NCBI GenBank assembly: GCA_018657645.1
Contig: JABHWT010000074.1
Location: 1-41,653 of the forward strand
Length of the DNA: 41,653 nucleotides
Direction of reading: 5' to 3'
Source of the DNA: Halieaceae bacterium
GTDB lineage: Bacteria > Pseudomonadota > Gammaproteobacteria > Pseudomonadales > Halieaceae
Shown here in pieces: positions 19,221 to 28,529 of the stretch; positions within the stretch are counted from its first letter, which is position 1; each line of letters opens with the position of its first letter. Below the pieces are notes generated by a model, which had not been told where the DNA came from, made no database searches, and worked only from the letters and a program-made list of their open reading frames with translations. The translations under genes were made by a program, and so were the position numbers.

Positions 19221-19988
19221 ATGTCAACGGAATGTGTTCAGACCAGAGTGCAGGGCGGCATTACATCTATTCGATTAAACCGCCCCGCCAAAAAAAACGC
19301 TCTCAATGCCGAAGCCTTTTACCAGATTGCTTCAGCACTCAATGAGGCGCGTGAGAACGATCATGTCAACGTTGTGGTTCTCTCGGGAGAGGGGGGTAAT
19401 TTTTGTTCTGGCATGGATTTAAGTGCGTCTTTTGACGAGGGCAGCAAGTCTTATGATGATTGTGTCAAGGCAGTGATTGAGTTTGATAAGCCTGTTATCG
19501 CTGCTGTAAACGGTATTGCAATAGGCGGCGGTGCGACAATACCTATGCACTGCGACCTGGTTTATGTCACACCCTCATTGAAAATGCGTCTGCCCTTTGT
19601 AAATCTGGGACTGGTGCCGGAATTTGCCAGTAGTTACATGCTGCAGGCCAACATCGGTGCTCGCCGGGCAGCCGAGTTGATGTACACGGCAAAATGGATT
19701 GACGCGGAACTGGCTATGGAGGTGGGTATTGCGACAGCAATTGTGCCGGAAAAAGAGCTCATGGAGCGTGCGCTGCAGGCTGCGGAAGAAATTGCGCAAT
19801 GGCCCGTCGGTGCACTGAAGGCGACAAAGCAGTGCTTGAAACAAGCGCATACCAGCAATATACAGCAGGCCTTGGACATTGAGCGTACGCTTATGCTGCA
19901 GCAGGCAGGATCGCCCGAAAACACGGAGGCGATCATGGCATTTATGGAAAAGCGAGAGCCCGATTTTAAGAAGTTACTACAATCGTGA
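19221..19988 (+). CDS. Enoyl-CoA hydratase/isomerase family protein
   Basis: Likely start ATG 19221 (MSTECVQTRVQGGITSIRLNRPAKKNALN); GGNFCSGMDL, AAVNGIAIGGGATIPMHCDLVY crotonase motifs. Confidence 0.93.
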   Translation: MSTECVQTRVQGGITSIRLNRPAKKNALNAEAFYQIASALNEARENDHVNVVVLSGEGGNFCSGMDLSASFDEGSKSYDDCVKAVIEFDKPVIAAVNGIAIGGGATIPMHCDLVYVTPSLKMRLPFVNLGLVPEFASSYMLQANIGARRAAELMYTAKWIDAELAMEVGIATAIVPEKELMERALQAAEEIAQWPVGALKATKQCLKQAHTSNIQQALDIERTLMLQQAGSPENTEAIMAFMEKREPDFKKLLQS

Positions 19989-20137
19989 GAGCTGGCCAGG
20001 GGCGCCAGTGGCTTTAACCCTTTTTACCTAATCCTGCCGCATGGCCGCCGGATCAGCCCCTTATTCACGTCCCTCTCACGTTAGTTCATCTCTCATTTCT
20101 TTTTCATCTGAGCGCTCACTCTACAATGACCGAAAAA

Positions 20138-20896
20138 TCAGAACATGGCACTGACGACAAAAAACAGAACCGAGGGACCCAACAGGCAGCCCACACCGGT
20201 ATAGAAGGTGGCGGTCATAGCGCCATAAGGTACTAATGCAGGATCGGTAGCTGCCAGACCCGCGGCTACGCCACTGGTGGTTCCCATCATGCCACCGAAT
20301 ACCATGGCGGTTTGCGGGTTATCTAAACCGATGTGGCGGGCAATCATCGGCGTGCCAATCATCACCAGAATGGACTTAACCAGGCCCGCCGCGACGCTAA
20401 GCGTAATGACCGCATCGCTAGCGCCGATGGCTTCACCAGTGACTGGCCCCACTATGTAAGTAACGGCGCCAGCGCCGATGGTAGTAATGGCCGCCGGGTC
20501 GGTGTAGCCGAACAGCACTGCGATGACTGCACCCACTATGAATGAAACGATAACTCCCGCGAAGATGGAAATTACACCAGCAATGCCTGCTTTTTTTAGT
20601 TCACTTAAGTGCACACCAAAAGCTGTGGCGACGATGGCAAAATCTCGCATCATACCGCCACCCATAAGACCGATACCTCCAAGCAAGGCGAAATCGGAGA
20701 CGCCGCGAGTACCGCCAGTGGCGATGCCTCCCCAATAGGCTGCCAGTAAACCAATGGCGATGGCGATGGCCGAGCCGTGTATGCGGCCTGCGGTAAGTTT
20801 ATTCGCCAAAAAGTAAGATACCCACATGACGATGCCCACAGCGGCGAAGGCGACAATCAAATTGTTTCTAATAAAGACTGATTCGATAATATCCAT
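20138..20896 (-). CDS. madM: Malonate transporter subunit MadM
   Basis: 252 aa polytopic; GRIHGSAIAIAIGLLAAYWGG, GGIGLMGGGMMRDFAIVATAFG, MVFGGMMGTTSGVAAGLAATDP; adjacent to MadL-like ORF. Confidence 0.85.
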   Translation of the reverse strand: MDIIESVFIRNNLIVAFAAVGIVMWVSYFLANKLTAGRIHGSAIAIAIGLLAAYWGGIATGGTRGVSDFALLGGIGLMGGGMMRDFAIVATAFGVHLSELKKAGIAGVISIFAGVIVSFIVGAVIAVLFGYTDPAAITTIGAGAVTYIVGPVTGEAIGASDAVITLSVAAGLVKSILVMIGTPMIARHIGLDNPQTAMVFGGMMGTTSGVAAGLAATDPALVPYGAMTATFYTGVGCLLGPSVLFFVVSAMF

Positions 20897-20907
20897 TAGG
20901 CCGCGCC

Positions 20908-21294
20908 CTACTCTTCAAACTGGGCCGTGTCGGGCGGGGCGGCTCTGCCGATTTTTGCAATCATTGGAACAAGAGCGAAGCTGATGAGGACTGCTGCAAC
21001 GCCGGCAGAGAGAGCGAGTAAGCCGCCGTCCACAGCTGCCGCTACATTCTGCCGCGCTGCCATGGCGACTACTATGGGAATGTACATGGCACTCCAGAAC
21101 TTGATCCCAGAGGCAGCAGTTTCCTGAGTAAGGGATTTAAATAGTTCTGAATTGGAGGCAAATACCAGTAACAGCATGGCGAGGCCTACGCCGCCAACAT
21201 TGGCCTCAACGCCAAGTAACACTCCAAGGATTTGTCCCATGGCCATCCCTAGAATCAGGCAGGCAGAGAGTAAAGCAACGCCGTATACAATCAT
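20908..21294 (-). CDS. madL: Malonate transporter subunit MadL
   Basis: 128 aa; MIVYGVALLSACLILGMAMGQILGVLLGVEANVGGVGLAMLLLV, upstream of MadM in the same operon. Confidence 0.85.
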   Translation of the reverse strand: MIVYGVALLSACLILGMAMGQILGVLLGVEANVGGVGLAMLLLVFASNSELFKSLTQETAASGIKFWSAMYIPIVVAMAARQNVAAAVDGGLLALSAGVAAVLISFALVPMIAKIGRAAPPDTAQFEE

Positions 21295-21333
21295 TTTTAT
21301 TACTCCTTTCTAGCACTCTATATCGGTCGTGAG

Positions 21334-22878
21334 TCATGCCTTGAGTGTCGGGCGCTGGTGGAGGTGGCGGGTAGCTGACTCGTAGCTCATCGCGAACTCT
21401 AGCACTTCACGGTCGCGCCCCATAGGTCCTATAAACTGCAGGCCCATCGGACGACCTCGCCCATCGAATCCGGCGGGCAGGTTGACGACGGGCAGTCCTG
21501 CCAGTGTCCCACCGATGACAACTTCCATCCACCGATGATATGTATCCATAGCTCGACCACTAATCGATTTTGGCCAGTGAATGTCCGCGGAGAATGGAAA
21601 TACCTGTGCTGAAGGCAAGGCTAGAATGTCATAGTGCTCCAGGAGTTCGTGTAGGGCCCTGTACCAGTCGGCTCTTCCAATAGCAGCTTTGGAAACCCGT
21701 GCTGCGGGCATGCCAAAGCCACCCTCAATCTCCCAGGCCAATTCCGGCTTAATAAGCTTCCTCGTTTTCGGGTCATCGTAGAGGGCTCTGTCGCCACTTA
21801 GCGCCCAATGACGCAGTGTGAGCCAGGTTTCCCACAGCCGAGCCATCTCATAGGACGGCATACATTTCTCTATTGTCGCGCCGTGCCCCGAAAGCTCATT
21901 CAACGCACCCTCGCAAACATTCAGCACACCTGGCTCCATTGGCAGATAGCCCGCGTAGTCACCCATCCAGCCGATACGAAGCTTGGTAAGCTTGATTTGG
22001 TGAAATCTCTCATAGGTGGGGATTTCGTCCCTCAGAGAGAGCGGCGCCAGGGAATCATATCCTGCCATGGTCTCAAGGAGACGAATGGTATCCTCGACAT
22101 TACGGCCCATGGGTCCGTTGGTTGCCAGTTGGTCGTAATAAAGATCCTTGCCTGATGACGGGCTGGGAACTCGCCCCTGGCTCGGACGAAAGCCGATGAC
22201 GTTATTGAACGCCGCGGGATTTCGAAGCGATCCCATCATGTCACTCCCATCGGCGGTTGGTAGCATCTGCGTTGCCAATCCAGTGGCAGCACCTCCGCTA
22301 CTGCCACCCGCCGTCAGGCTCGGATCATAGGCGTTTTTGGTTGTGCCGTGAACATCGTTGTAACTCTGCGACCCCAGTCCAAACTCCGGGGTGTTGGTCT
22401 TCCCGATAAAGATCGCACCTTGGGCTCGAATTCGGGCGATATGAAGGCTGTCCTGTTCTGGAATCATTCCCGCAAAAATTCTTGAACCATAACTTGATTC
22501 CAATCCCCTCGCATCGGCCAGGTTTTTCACTGCATGGGGCATGCCGTGCATCCACCCCCAGTATTCCCCTTTATCCAGCGCCTTATCAGCGTGCTGGGCC
22601 TGTCTTATCAACACGTCGTCGTCGACCATACTGACAATGGCGTTATAGATCGGGTTGTAGCGATGAATTCTTTGCAAGTATGCCCGCATGACTTCGGCGC
22701 ATGAGACTTCTCTGTGCCGAATTGCTTCTGATAACTCGGATGCGCTCATGCTGGTTATCTGGGTAGGCAACTCTTGCGCTCTCAGTTTGCTGGCGCGTGG
22801 CAGCGTCAGTGCCATACCGAGACCCGAAGTGCTTTTCAGAAACTGGCGCCGGTTTAAACCCGCCTTTAATAGATTCAT
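21334..22878 (-). CDS. Amidase (amidase signature family), Tat-exported
   Basis: Likely start MNLLKAGLNRRQFLKST at 22878; Tat motif RRQFLK; amidase signature HAVKNLADARG, TAGGSSGGAATGLATQMLPTADGSDMMGSLRNPAAFN. Confidence 0.92.
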   Translation of the reverse strand: MNLLKAGLNRRQFLKSTSGLGMALTLPRASKLRAQELPTQITSMSASELSEAIRHREVSCAEVMRAYLQRIHRYNPIYNAIVSMVDDDVLIRQAQHADKALDKGEYWGWMHGMPHAVKNLADARGLESSYGSRIFAGMIPEQDSLHIARIRAQGAIFIGKTNTPEFGLGSQSYNDVHGTTKNAYDPSLTAGGSSGGAATGLATQMLPTADGSDMMGSLRNPAAFNNVIGFRPSQGRVPSPSSGKDLYYDQLATNGPMGRNVEDTIRLLETMAGYDSLAPLSLRDEIPTYERFHQIKLTKLRIGWMGDYAGYLPMEPGVLNVCEGALNELSGHGATIEKCMPSYEMARLWETWLTLRHWALSGDRALYDDPKTRKLIKPELAWEIEGGFGMPAARVSKAAIGRADWYRALHELLEHYDILALPSAQVFPFSADIHWPKSISGRAMDTYHRWMEVVIGGTLAGLPVVNLPAGFDGRGRPMGLQFIGPMGRDREVLEFAMSYESATRHLHQRPTLKA

Positions 22879-23051
22879 GTGTAGCTCCTTTTTAGACGGT
22901 GGTTCCTTCAAGATGCGTCTGGCATGGTGGTAAAAATGGGAATCTTCCCTGGGCTAGAATACACCGCAGCTGTCGACCCTGTCTCCCGGCTCACACGACG
23001 AATCCGTCGAGAGTTTGAATTCTTCCGTCAGCTGAACGATCCCAATGGTGC

Positions 23052-24872
23052 CTATCTTATCTGTGGCGACTGTCCGCTGCCCTGAAAAATAAGGTCATCA
23101 TTGAGCTGCCGCACTGCTTTTTCGCTCATTTTGACGACTTTACGGTCGTAAGTCAGGAGACCGTTGATCTCGGTCTCTATGTCGGTGGTCTGGGTATAGA
23201 CGGCTGCCGCGTAACCGGCAGGAATCAGGGGAATCAACTGCCCCCTGATCAATGATGTGTAGGCATTTAACAATTCCTCACTGGATTTGAATTTCCGGTA
23301 TCCGAAACTTTTATCCTTCCGCCAGATATGACCGGGGACTTTCAGGCTGTAACCCCCGTATTCCGACAGAACCAAAACCCGGCCGTTTGTAACTTTCGGA
23401 GCCATCAGCTTTCGAAAATAAATGTGGTGGCTCTGCAAATCAGGGCAGCCCTGGTCGATCCAACCACTGGCGTGGTCCACCGTTCGGGTGGGGTCGTGCT
23501 CCTTGACTTGCTTTCCGATCCGGTTTGCGTCGAACTGCCCCCAGGCCTCGTTGAAGGGCACCCACACTCCGACCGAGGTTGTATTGTACAGCGTGTCTAT
23601 GGTTTCCCTCCATTCCCTTTCAAAGTCATCCCTTGAAGCCGTGTCCTCACGCCAGGCCTTTGTATAATGCTTCTGCGTTGTATCATCCCGTCGCAGCCAA
23701 CCGTTCATTCCCAGCATCATTTGGGGAATACTGACTGATATTTTGCCGCCGTTCACCATGTCCTGCCAGACAATAATACCTATACGGTCGCAGTGATAGT
23801 ACCAGCGTGCCGGTTCGATCTTAATGTGCTTACGGATCATGTTAAATCCCAGCCGCTTGGATACTTCGATATCGTATTTCAAGGCGTCGTCGCAAGGGGC
23901 GGTATAAAGACCATCTGGCCAATAGCCCTGGTCGAGCAGTCCATTGTGAAATAAAAATTCGTTGTTTAGTGTCATTCTGGGGGTGCCGGTTGCATCCTCT
24001 GCAATGCCGAACTTTCGCATACCGAAATAGCTGGCCACTTCGTCGGTATTCACGCCGTCGACGGACAAATGTACATTCAAATCGTATAGGTGTGGGGAAT
24101 CCGGACTCCACAGTTTGGGTTCCTTGATTTCAAGTAGCATCTCGGTAGCAACGTTTCCCTCGGCACAAGCGACTTCCCTGCCATCTTCAGTTACCGAAGC
24201 CACCACCCTAATCGAGTCTTCCCCGGCACAGAAAACTTCGAGCTTGACCTGCTCACTGTCGATGTCCGGTGTGATTTTCAGGCGAGTAATATGGGTTTGA
24301 GGAACAGGTTCGAGCCAAACAGTCTGCCAGATTCCGGAAACGGCGGTGTAGAAAACTTGTTCTGGTTCTAAAACTTGTTTCCCTTTCTGTTGCCAGTGCG
24401 TGTCCGTCGGATCCCAGACGGACACGACCAATTCGTTCTCCAGTGCTTTCAGGTGCGTCGTTACGTCGAAAGAAAAGGGTAGGTAGCCGCCTCGATGCAC
24501 TCCAAGGTGGTGTCCGTTAATACTCACAGACGCCTCCCAGTCTACCGCCCCGAAATGCAACAAGACCCTTTGATCGGCCCAATTTCTGGGCAATTCGAAC
24601 TTGCGCCTGTACCAAAGACGCTCTTGTGGTTGAAGTGGCCTCTTGAGCCCGGATAAGGCGGACTCGATGCAAAAAGGAACCAGAATCTCGCCCTGATAAT
24701 CTGCTACAGATTGCTGCTCTTTGGGAACTACAGCATACTCCCAGAGCCCGTTAAGGTTCAGCCACTGTTTCCTGACCATCTGGGGGCGGGGGTACGCGGG
24801 CAAAGTGCTTTCGGGATCTACGGCTTTAGTCCACCGGGTTTCCATGCTGGTTTGGACCGGCTTCCAATTCAT
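23052..24872 (-). CDS. Glycoside hydrolase family 2 (beta-galactosidase/glucuronidase-like)
   Basis: Likely start MNWKPVQTSMETRW at 24872; sugar-binding domain LPRNWADQRVLLHFGAVDWEASVSINGHHLGVHRGGYLPFSFDVT; acid/base WVPFNEAWGQFD; nucleophile region LSEYGGYS. Confidence 0.9.
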   Translation of the reverse strand: MNWKPVQTSMETRWTKAVDPESTLPAYPRPQMVRKQWLNLNGLWEYAVVPKEQQSVADYQGEILVPFCIESALSGLKRPLQPQERLWYRRKFELPRNWADQRVLLHFGAVDWEASVSINGHHLGVHRGGYLPFSFDVTTHLKALENELVVSVWDPTDTHWQQKGKQVLEPEQVFYTAVSGIWQTVWLEPVPQTHITRLKITPDIDSEQVKLEVFCAGEDSIRVVASVTEDGREVACAEGNVATEMLLEIKEPKLWSPDSPHLYDLNVHLSVDGVNTDEVASYFGMRKFGIAEDATGTPRMTLNNEFLFHNGLLDQGYWPDGLYTAPCDDALKYDIEVSKRLGFNMIRKHIKIEPARWYYHCDRIGIIVWQDMVNGGKISVSIPQMMLGMNGWLRRDDTTQKHYTKAWREDTASRDDFEREWRETIDTLYNTTSVGVWVPFNEAWGQFDANRIGKQVKEHDPTRTVDHASGWIDQGCPDLQSHHIYFRKLMAPKVTNGRVLVLSEYGGYSLKVPGHIWRKDKSFGYRKFKSSEELLNAYTSLIRGQLIPLIPAGYAAAVYTQTTDIETEINGLLTYDRKVVKMSEKAVRQLNDDLIFQGSGQSPQIR

Positions 24873-25055
24873 TCTGTTTTCTCCTATCAAGATTCCGTTA
24901 TGCCGGGGGCACAGTGATACTGTACCCGGTCAGCGCCTGTTGGACAAAATAACTGTATTGCCTAAGATACACTTTTGTCCTACGGTAAACCCATGAGGGA
25001 AGATGATGACAGGGCGTAATACCACTATAGAAGTTGGCTATTGCTGGGGTCTCGC

Positions 25056-25802
25056 ATGACTCGAGAGCCTTTCATCGAGCGCACTTTTTGTATAGAGGGT
25101 GTTGACCTTGCGTATCCTACCCATTTTCGAGATGGCCAATCTGTTGTAGGGCTGTATGCAGTCCACTCGAAACCCGCTCAGGCATTAATAGCGGACAGTG
25201 GCTTCGAAGTTGCCGAGCTGTGGCCCGGCAATACATTACTAAATCTCGTCTGTGTTCACTACACCGATACCCAGTGCGGAGCGTACGAGGAAATAGCCTT
25301 CGCTTTCTCCGTAAAACCACCTCACCGTGCTCTTCAAGTGCCGTATTTGTCCACCTGGTGGAGCATGCTGCGAGGGACCATTGCCACCTTCACCTGGTGC
25401 CTGCCTGTGTCCTCTGTGTTGTCGCAACAATGTGGGATTCAGATGTGGGGTTTCCCGAAAACAGTGGAGCACCTCTCCCATACCAACGAACAGGGGCTGG
25501 CCAGTTTTGAATGGAAGCGCCAGGGTAAACGGGTACTGAAGGTCTCTATACCCTCGATCGGTGATCGAGAGGGAGGAGAAATCTCTCCCGGCGTGTACTC
25601 AGTCATCGACGGCCAGGCGATGGTTAGTTACCTCACCCAGAGCTATCGGGGCGTGGGCTATCACCGCAATGATTACCGCTTGCAACTGGGCGAGGATCAG
25701 ATGTCAGATACCCTACGGTCACTGGGCCTGCCAAAAAAGCCACTACTTGCAAGCTGGAATGGTCATCTGAAATTTTCGATGAGTGCGCCGGTTGAGCTGT
25801 GA
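25056..25802 (+). CDS. Acetoacetate decarboxylase superfamily protein
   Basis: Likely start MTREPFIERTF; YEEIAFAFSV, GIQMWGFPKTVEHL (ADC-like GFPK lysine motif), about 250 aa. Confidence 0.72.
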   Translation: MTREPFIERTFCIEGVDLAYPTHFRDGQSVVGLYAVHSKPAQALIADSGFEVAELWPGNTLLNLVCVHYTDTQCGAYEEIAFAFSVKPPHRALQVPYLSTWWSMLRGTIATFTWCLPVSSVLSQQCGIQMWGFPKTVEHLSHTNEQGLASFEWKRQGKRVLKVSIPSIGDREGGEISPGVYSVIDGQAMVSYLTQSYRGVGYHRNDYRLQLGEDQMSDTLRSLGLPKKPLLASWNGHLKFSMSAPVEL

Positions 25803-25858
25803 GTCGCGGGCAGAGACTCGCCATTATCTGTACGCGTGCCACAGAGTGAGCTGCATGC

Positions 25859-26560
25859 TTAGCTCGCCTTGTCCAGGGCGCAGTCCACGGCCTTTTGGGC
25901 ATGAATGGCCGTAGAATCGAACAATTTTACCCCGGTATCATCCTGCTCAATCAGCATCCCAATTTCGGTGCAGCCAAGAACGACAGCTTCAGCCCCCATA
26001 CTGGAAAGCGTATCGATGATGCGTAGATACTCGGCTTTAGACTCCGCTTGCACATGCCCCATACACAGCTCTTGATAAATTACTCTGTGGACGATTTGCC
26101 TGTCTCTCTTATTCGGTATTAGAACTTTTAGATCATAGTTTTGGGTGAGGCGACCAGTAAGAAAATCTTGCTCCATAGTGAAGGCGGTGCCTAAAAAACC
26201 GACAGACTGAATACCTTCACTTACAAGTGACTCCGCAGTTGCATCAGCTATATGAAGCAACGGGATATTGATTGAGTCCTCAATCTGCGGCGCTACTTTG
26301 TGCATCGTGTTTGTGCAAATAAGCAAAAAATCAGCGCCTGCAGACTCTACTTTTTGAGCCGCATCAGAAAGTAATTTTGCTGCGCCTTTCCAATTCTCTG
26401 CATGCTGTAACTGCTGTACAGGGTCGAAATCGACACTGTACATTGCGATCTTTGCTGAATGTAGACCGCCAAGCGCAGTCTTAACTCCCTCATTAATCGC
26501 ACGATAATAGCCAGCTGTGCTCTCCCAACTCATACCACCTAAAAGGCCACATGTTTTCAT
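25859..26560 (-). CDS. Aspartate/glutamate racemase family protein
   Basis: Likely start MKTCGLLGGMSWESTAGYYRAIN; LLICTNTMHKVAPQIE and AVVLGCTEIGMLI catalytic Cys motifs. Confidence 0.92.
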   Translation of the reverse strand: MKTCGLLGGMSWESTAGYYRAINEGVKTALGGLHSAKIAMYSVDFDPVQQLQHAENWKGAAKLLSDAAQKVESAGADFLLICTNTMHKVAPQIEDSINIPLLHIADATAESLVSEGIQSVGFLGTAFTMEQDFLTGRLTQNYDLKVLIPNKRDRQIVHRVIYQELCMGHVQAESKAEYLRIIDTLSSMGAEAVVLGCTEIGMLIEQDDTGVKLFDSTAIHAQKAVDCALDKAS

Positions 26561-26618
26561 TTGATCTCTCCGATCAGTTTCTGGCGAAAAATGAGACTCC
26601 TCGACCGGGATACAGTAT

Positions 26619-27056
26619 TTAGGCGTCAAATCTTGTTCTGGAAAGGAGTTCTTCAATCTCCGTTTCGGCCAGTATCTGGCCGCGTTTGATTCCTTCCTCG
26701 ACGGCACTTCTAATATGATGCCTGATCAGGTTAAATTCCGATTTTCGTAACTGATCAAGCTTATTTCTGTCCAGCATATTCCAAACATGCTCGATTACAT
26801 TTTCCACCATGTCTTTTGAGGCCAAATGGTCGTCTGCTTGGTCGGAAGATTTGGGGTCAATCAACTCAGCTAATGTAATACCAAACTGAGTCGCAATATT
26901 TGCCAGGGTTTCAATGGAGAGTCCCGCGAGGCCTCTCTCTGCCCTGCTTAATTGGCCCGGATCCATATTCACCTCGTGCGCCAGGTGATTGATGGTCCAC
27001 GGTGGACGGTGTGTTTTTCTGTAGGAGCGAATACGCTCCCCAATTTCTCTTTGCAT
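26619..27056 (-). CDS. XRE-family (Cro/CI-type) transcriptional regulator with C-terminal helical extension
   Basis: Likely start MQREIGERIRSYRKTHRPPWTINHLAHEVNMDPGQLSRAERGLAGLSIETLANIATQFGITLAELI, a typical HTH_3. Confidence 0.88.
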   Translation of the reverse strand: MQREIGERIRSYRKTHRPPWTINHLAHEVNMDPGQLSRAERGLAGLSIETLANIATQFGITLAELIDPKSSDQADDHLASKDMVENVIEHVWNMLDRNKLDQLRKSEFNLIRHHIRSAVEEGIKRGQILAETEIEELLSRTRFDA

Positions 27057-27188
27057 ACTCAAATTCTGTCGAAACTCAAGTAAAATGTCAATAATACAAT
27101 TACATCTCTCCCGATATGCAAATAAAACAATGAATAAATGTTCAAACAGCATATTATATAGTTGTAGTCTTAATTCGCGGAGCCGACA

Positions 27189-28256
27189 TTGAGCATATGT
27201 GTGCGGGACATTATGAGTCGCGATGTTATTTCGGTCTCGGAAGATTCTTTGCTCGTGGACGCCTTTTCACTTTTTCGCGATAAGCGCATTAGCATTCTGA
27301 TTGTAAAGCGAGGAGACGAGCTTGTCGGCTTGTTGACAGAGCGCGATGCGGTCTACTTTATTCATAAAAACCTTAAAGCAGATCAAGTTCTGGTGGCTGA
27401 TGTTGCGACCACATCGGTAGTTACTGTGAATGAGGAAACATCACTTTTTGGGGCCTATTCAGTCCTGATGGAGAACAATTTCAGGCATCTTGTTATCACC
27501 GATGACGATGGGCAGCTCGCTGGCGTTGCCACCCTGTCTGACATGCTCGATGGCATGGGTGTCGAGTACTTTGTCGATCTGAAGCAGGTCGTATCAGTTA
27601 TGACAAAGGCCGCGGTTCGGGTTCGGCCAGATGATTCGCTGCGTCTGGTCATCGACCTGATGTATAGACACTGTGTCACTTGCGTTGTTGTTGCTGAGCA
27701 GTGGAATCCGGTTGGGATCATTACAGAGCGGGATATTGTCAAATATTATGAGCTTGGTGCTGAGGCCGAGTCGGTTAAAGCAAGCTATGTGATGAACAGT
27801 CCTGTGCAGACAATGCCGGAATCCGCCTATATCCCAGAAGTTAACAAGACCATGATTGAGCATGGGATCAGGCATATGATAATAGTGGATGGTCGGGGGC
27901 AACTGACAGGGCTAATCTCCCAGGCGGATCTGGCCAGGTGCATAGAGTCTGGCCATATTTTCTATTTGACGGAGGTCACTAAAGCGCTGGAGAAGGAAGT
28001 TACCAAACGCACTCAGGAGCTTGCTGCAAAAAACAAAGCATTACAGGAAGCTCTTCTAGAGCTCAAAACCCTCAAAGGTGTTATTCCCATATGTTCATTT
28101 TGTTATAGGATACGAGATGATGATGGGGCTTGGAGTCAGATGGAAAAGTACATTTCAGAGCGCTCCAGCGCCCAATTCAGTCATGGCGTATGTCCAGTAT
28201 GTTTGCCGAAATATAGCGCTACAATGGACCTGTCGATTACCGCAAGTGACTCATAG
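27189..28256 (+). CDS. Four-CBS-domain protein with coiled coil and C-terminal paired-Cys signalling tail
   Basis: Four CBS repeats (VRDIMSRDVISV..., VADVATTSVVTV..., VVSVMTKAAVRV..., VKASYVMNSPVQTM...), helical KALEKEVTKRTQELAAKNKALQEALLELKTLKGV, then IPICSFCYRIRDDDGAWSQMEKYISERSSAQFSHGVCPVCLPK. Confidence 0.9.
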   Translation: MSICVRDIMSRDVISVSEDSLLVDAFSLFRDKRISILIVKRGDELVGLLTERDAVYFIHKNLKADQVLVADVATTSVVTVNEETSLFGAYSVLMENNFRHLVITDDDGQLAGVATLSDMLDGMGVEYFVDLKQVVSVMTKAAVRVRPDDSLRLVIDLMYRHCVTCVVVAEQWNPVGIITERDIVKYYELGAEAESVKASYVMNSPVQTMPESAYIPEVNKTMIEHGIRHMIIVDGRGQLTGLISQADLARCIESGHIFYLTEVTKALEKEVTKRTQELAAKNKALQEALLELKTLKGVIPICSFCYRIRDDDGAWSQMEKYISERSSAQFSHGVCPVCLPKYSATMDLSITASDS

Positions 28257-28529
28257 GGCACCCGCACGTCTATTAATGCCCTGAACCCAATCTACCAGCT
28301 CTGCCTCATTCGAAGCCCTGGCATGCCGAAACCTGGACTGCACCATTTTCTAGTGAGCGGGCTCTCGCTTTTAGTGTTCACGTTTTTAGTTGGGAATAAG
28401 GACCTGAAGATATAAGATAGGCGCTCATAGCGGTTTGTCTGCACACCGGGATTGGATGACATTATCGGAGCTGGATGATTGTTGTGATATTCAAACTAGC
28501 TGGCTGTCAGAACTAAAAAGGGGTGGTAT

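Noticed and set aside
26619-28256. XRE + racemase + CBS block as a defence or toxin-antitoxin system
   Set aside because: No nuclease, toxin, ATPase or other effector; family assignments point to metabolism and regulation.
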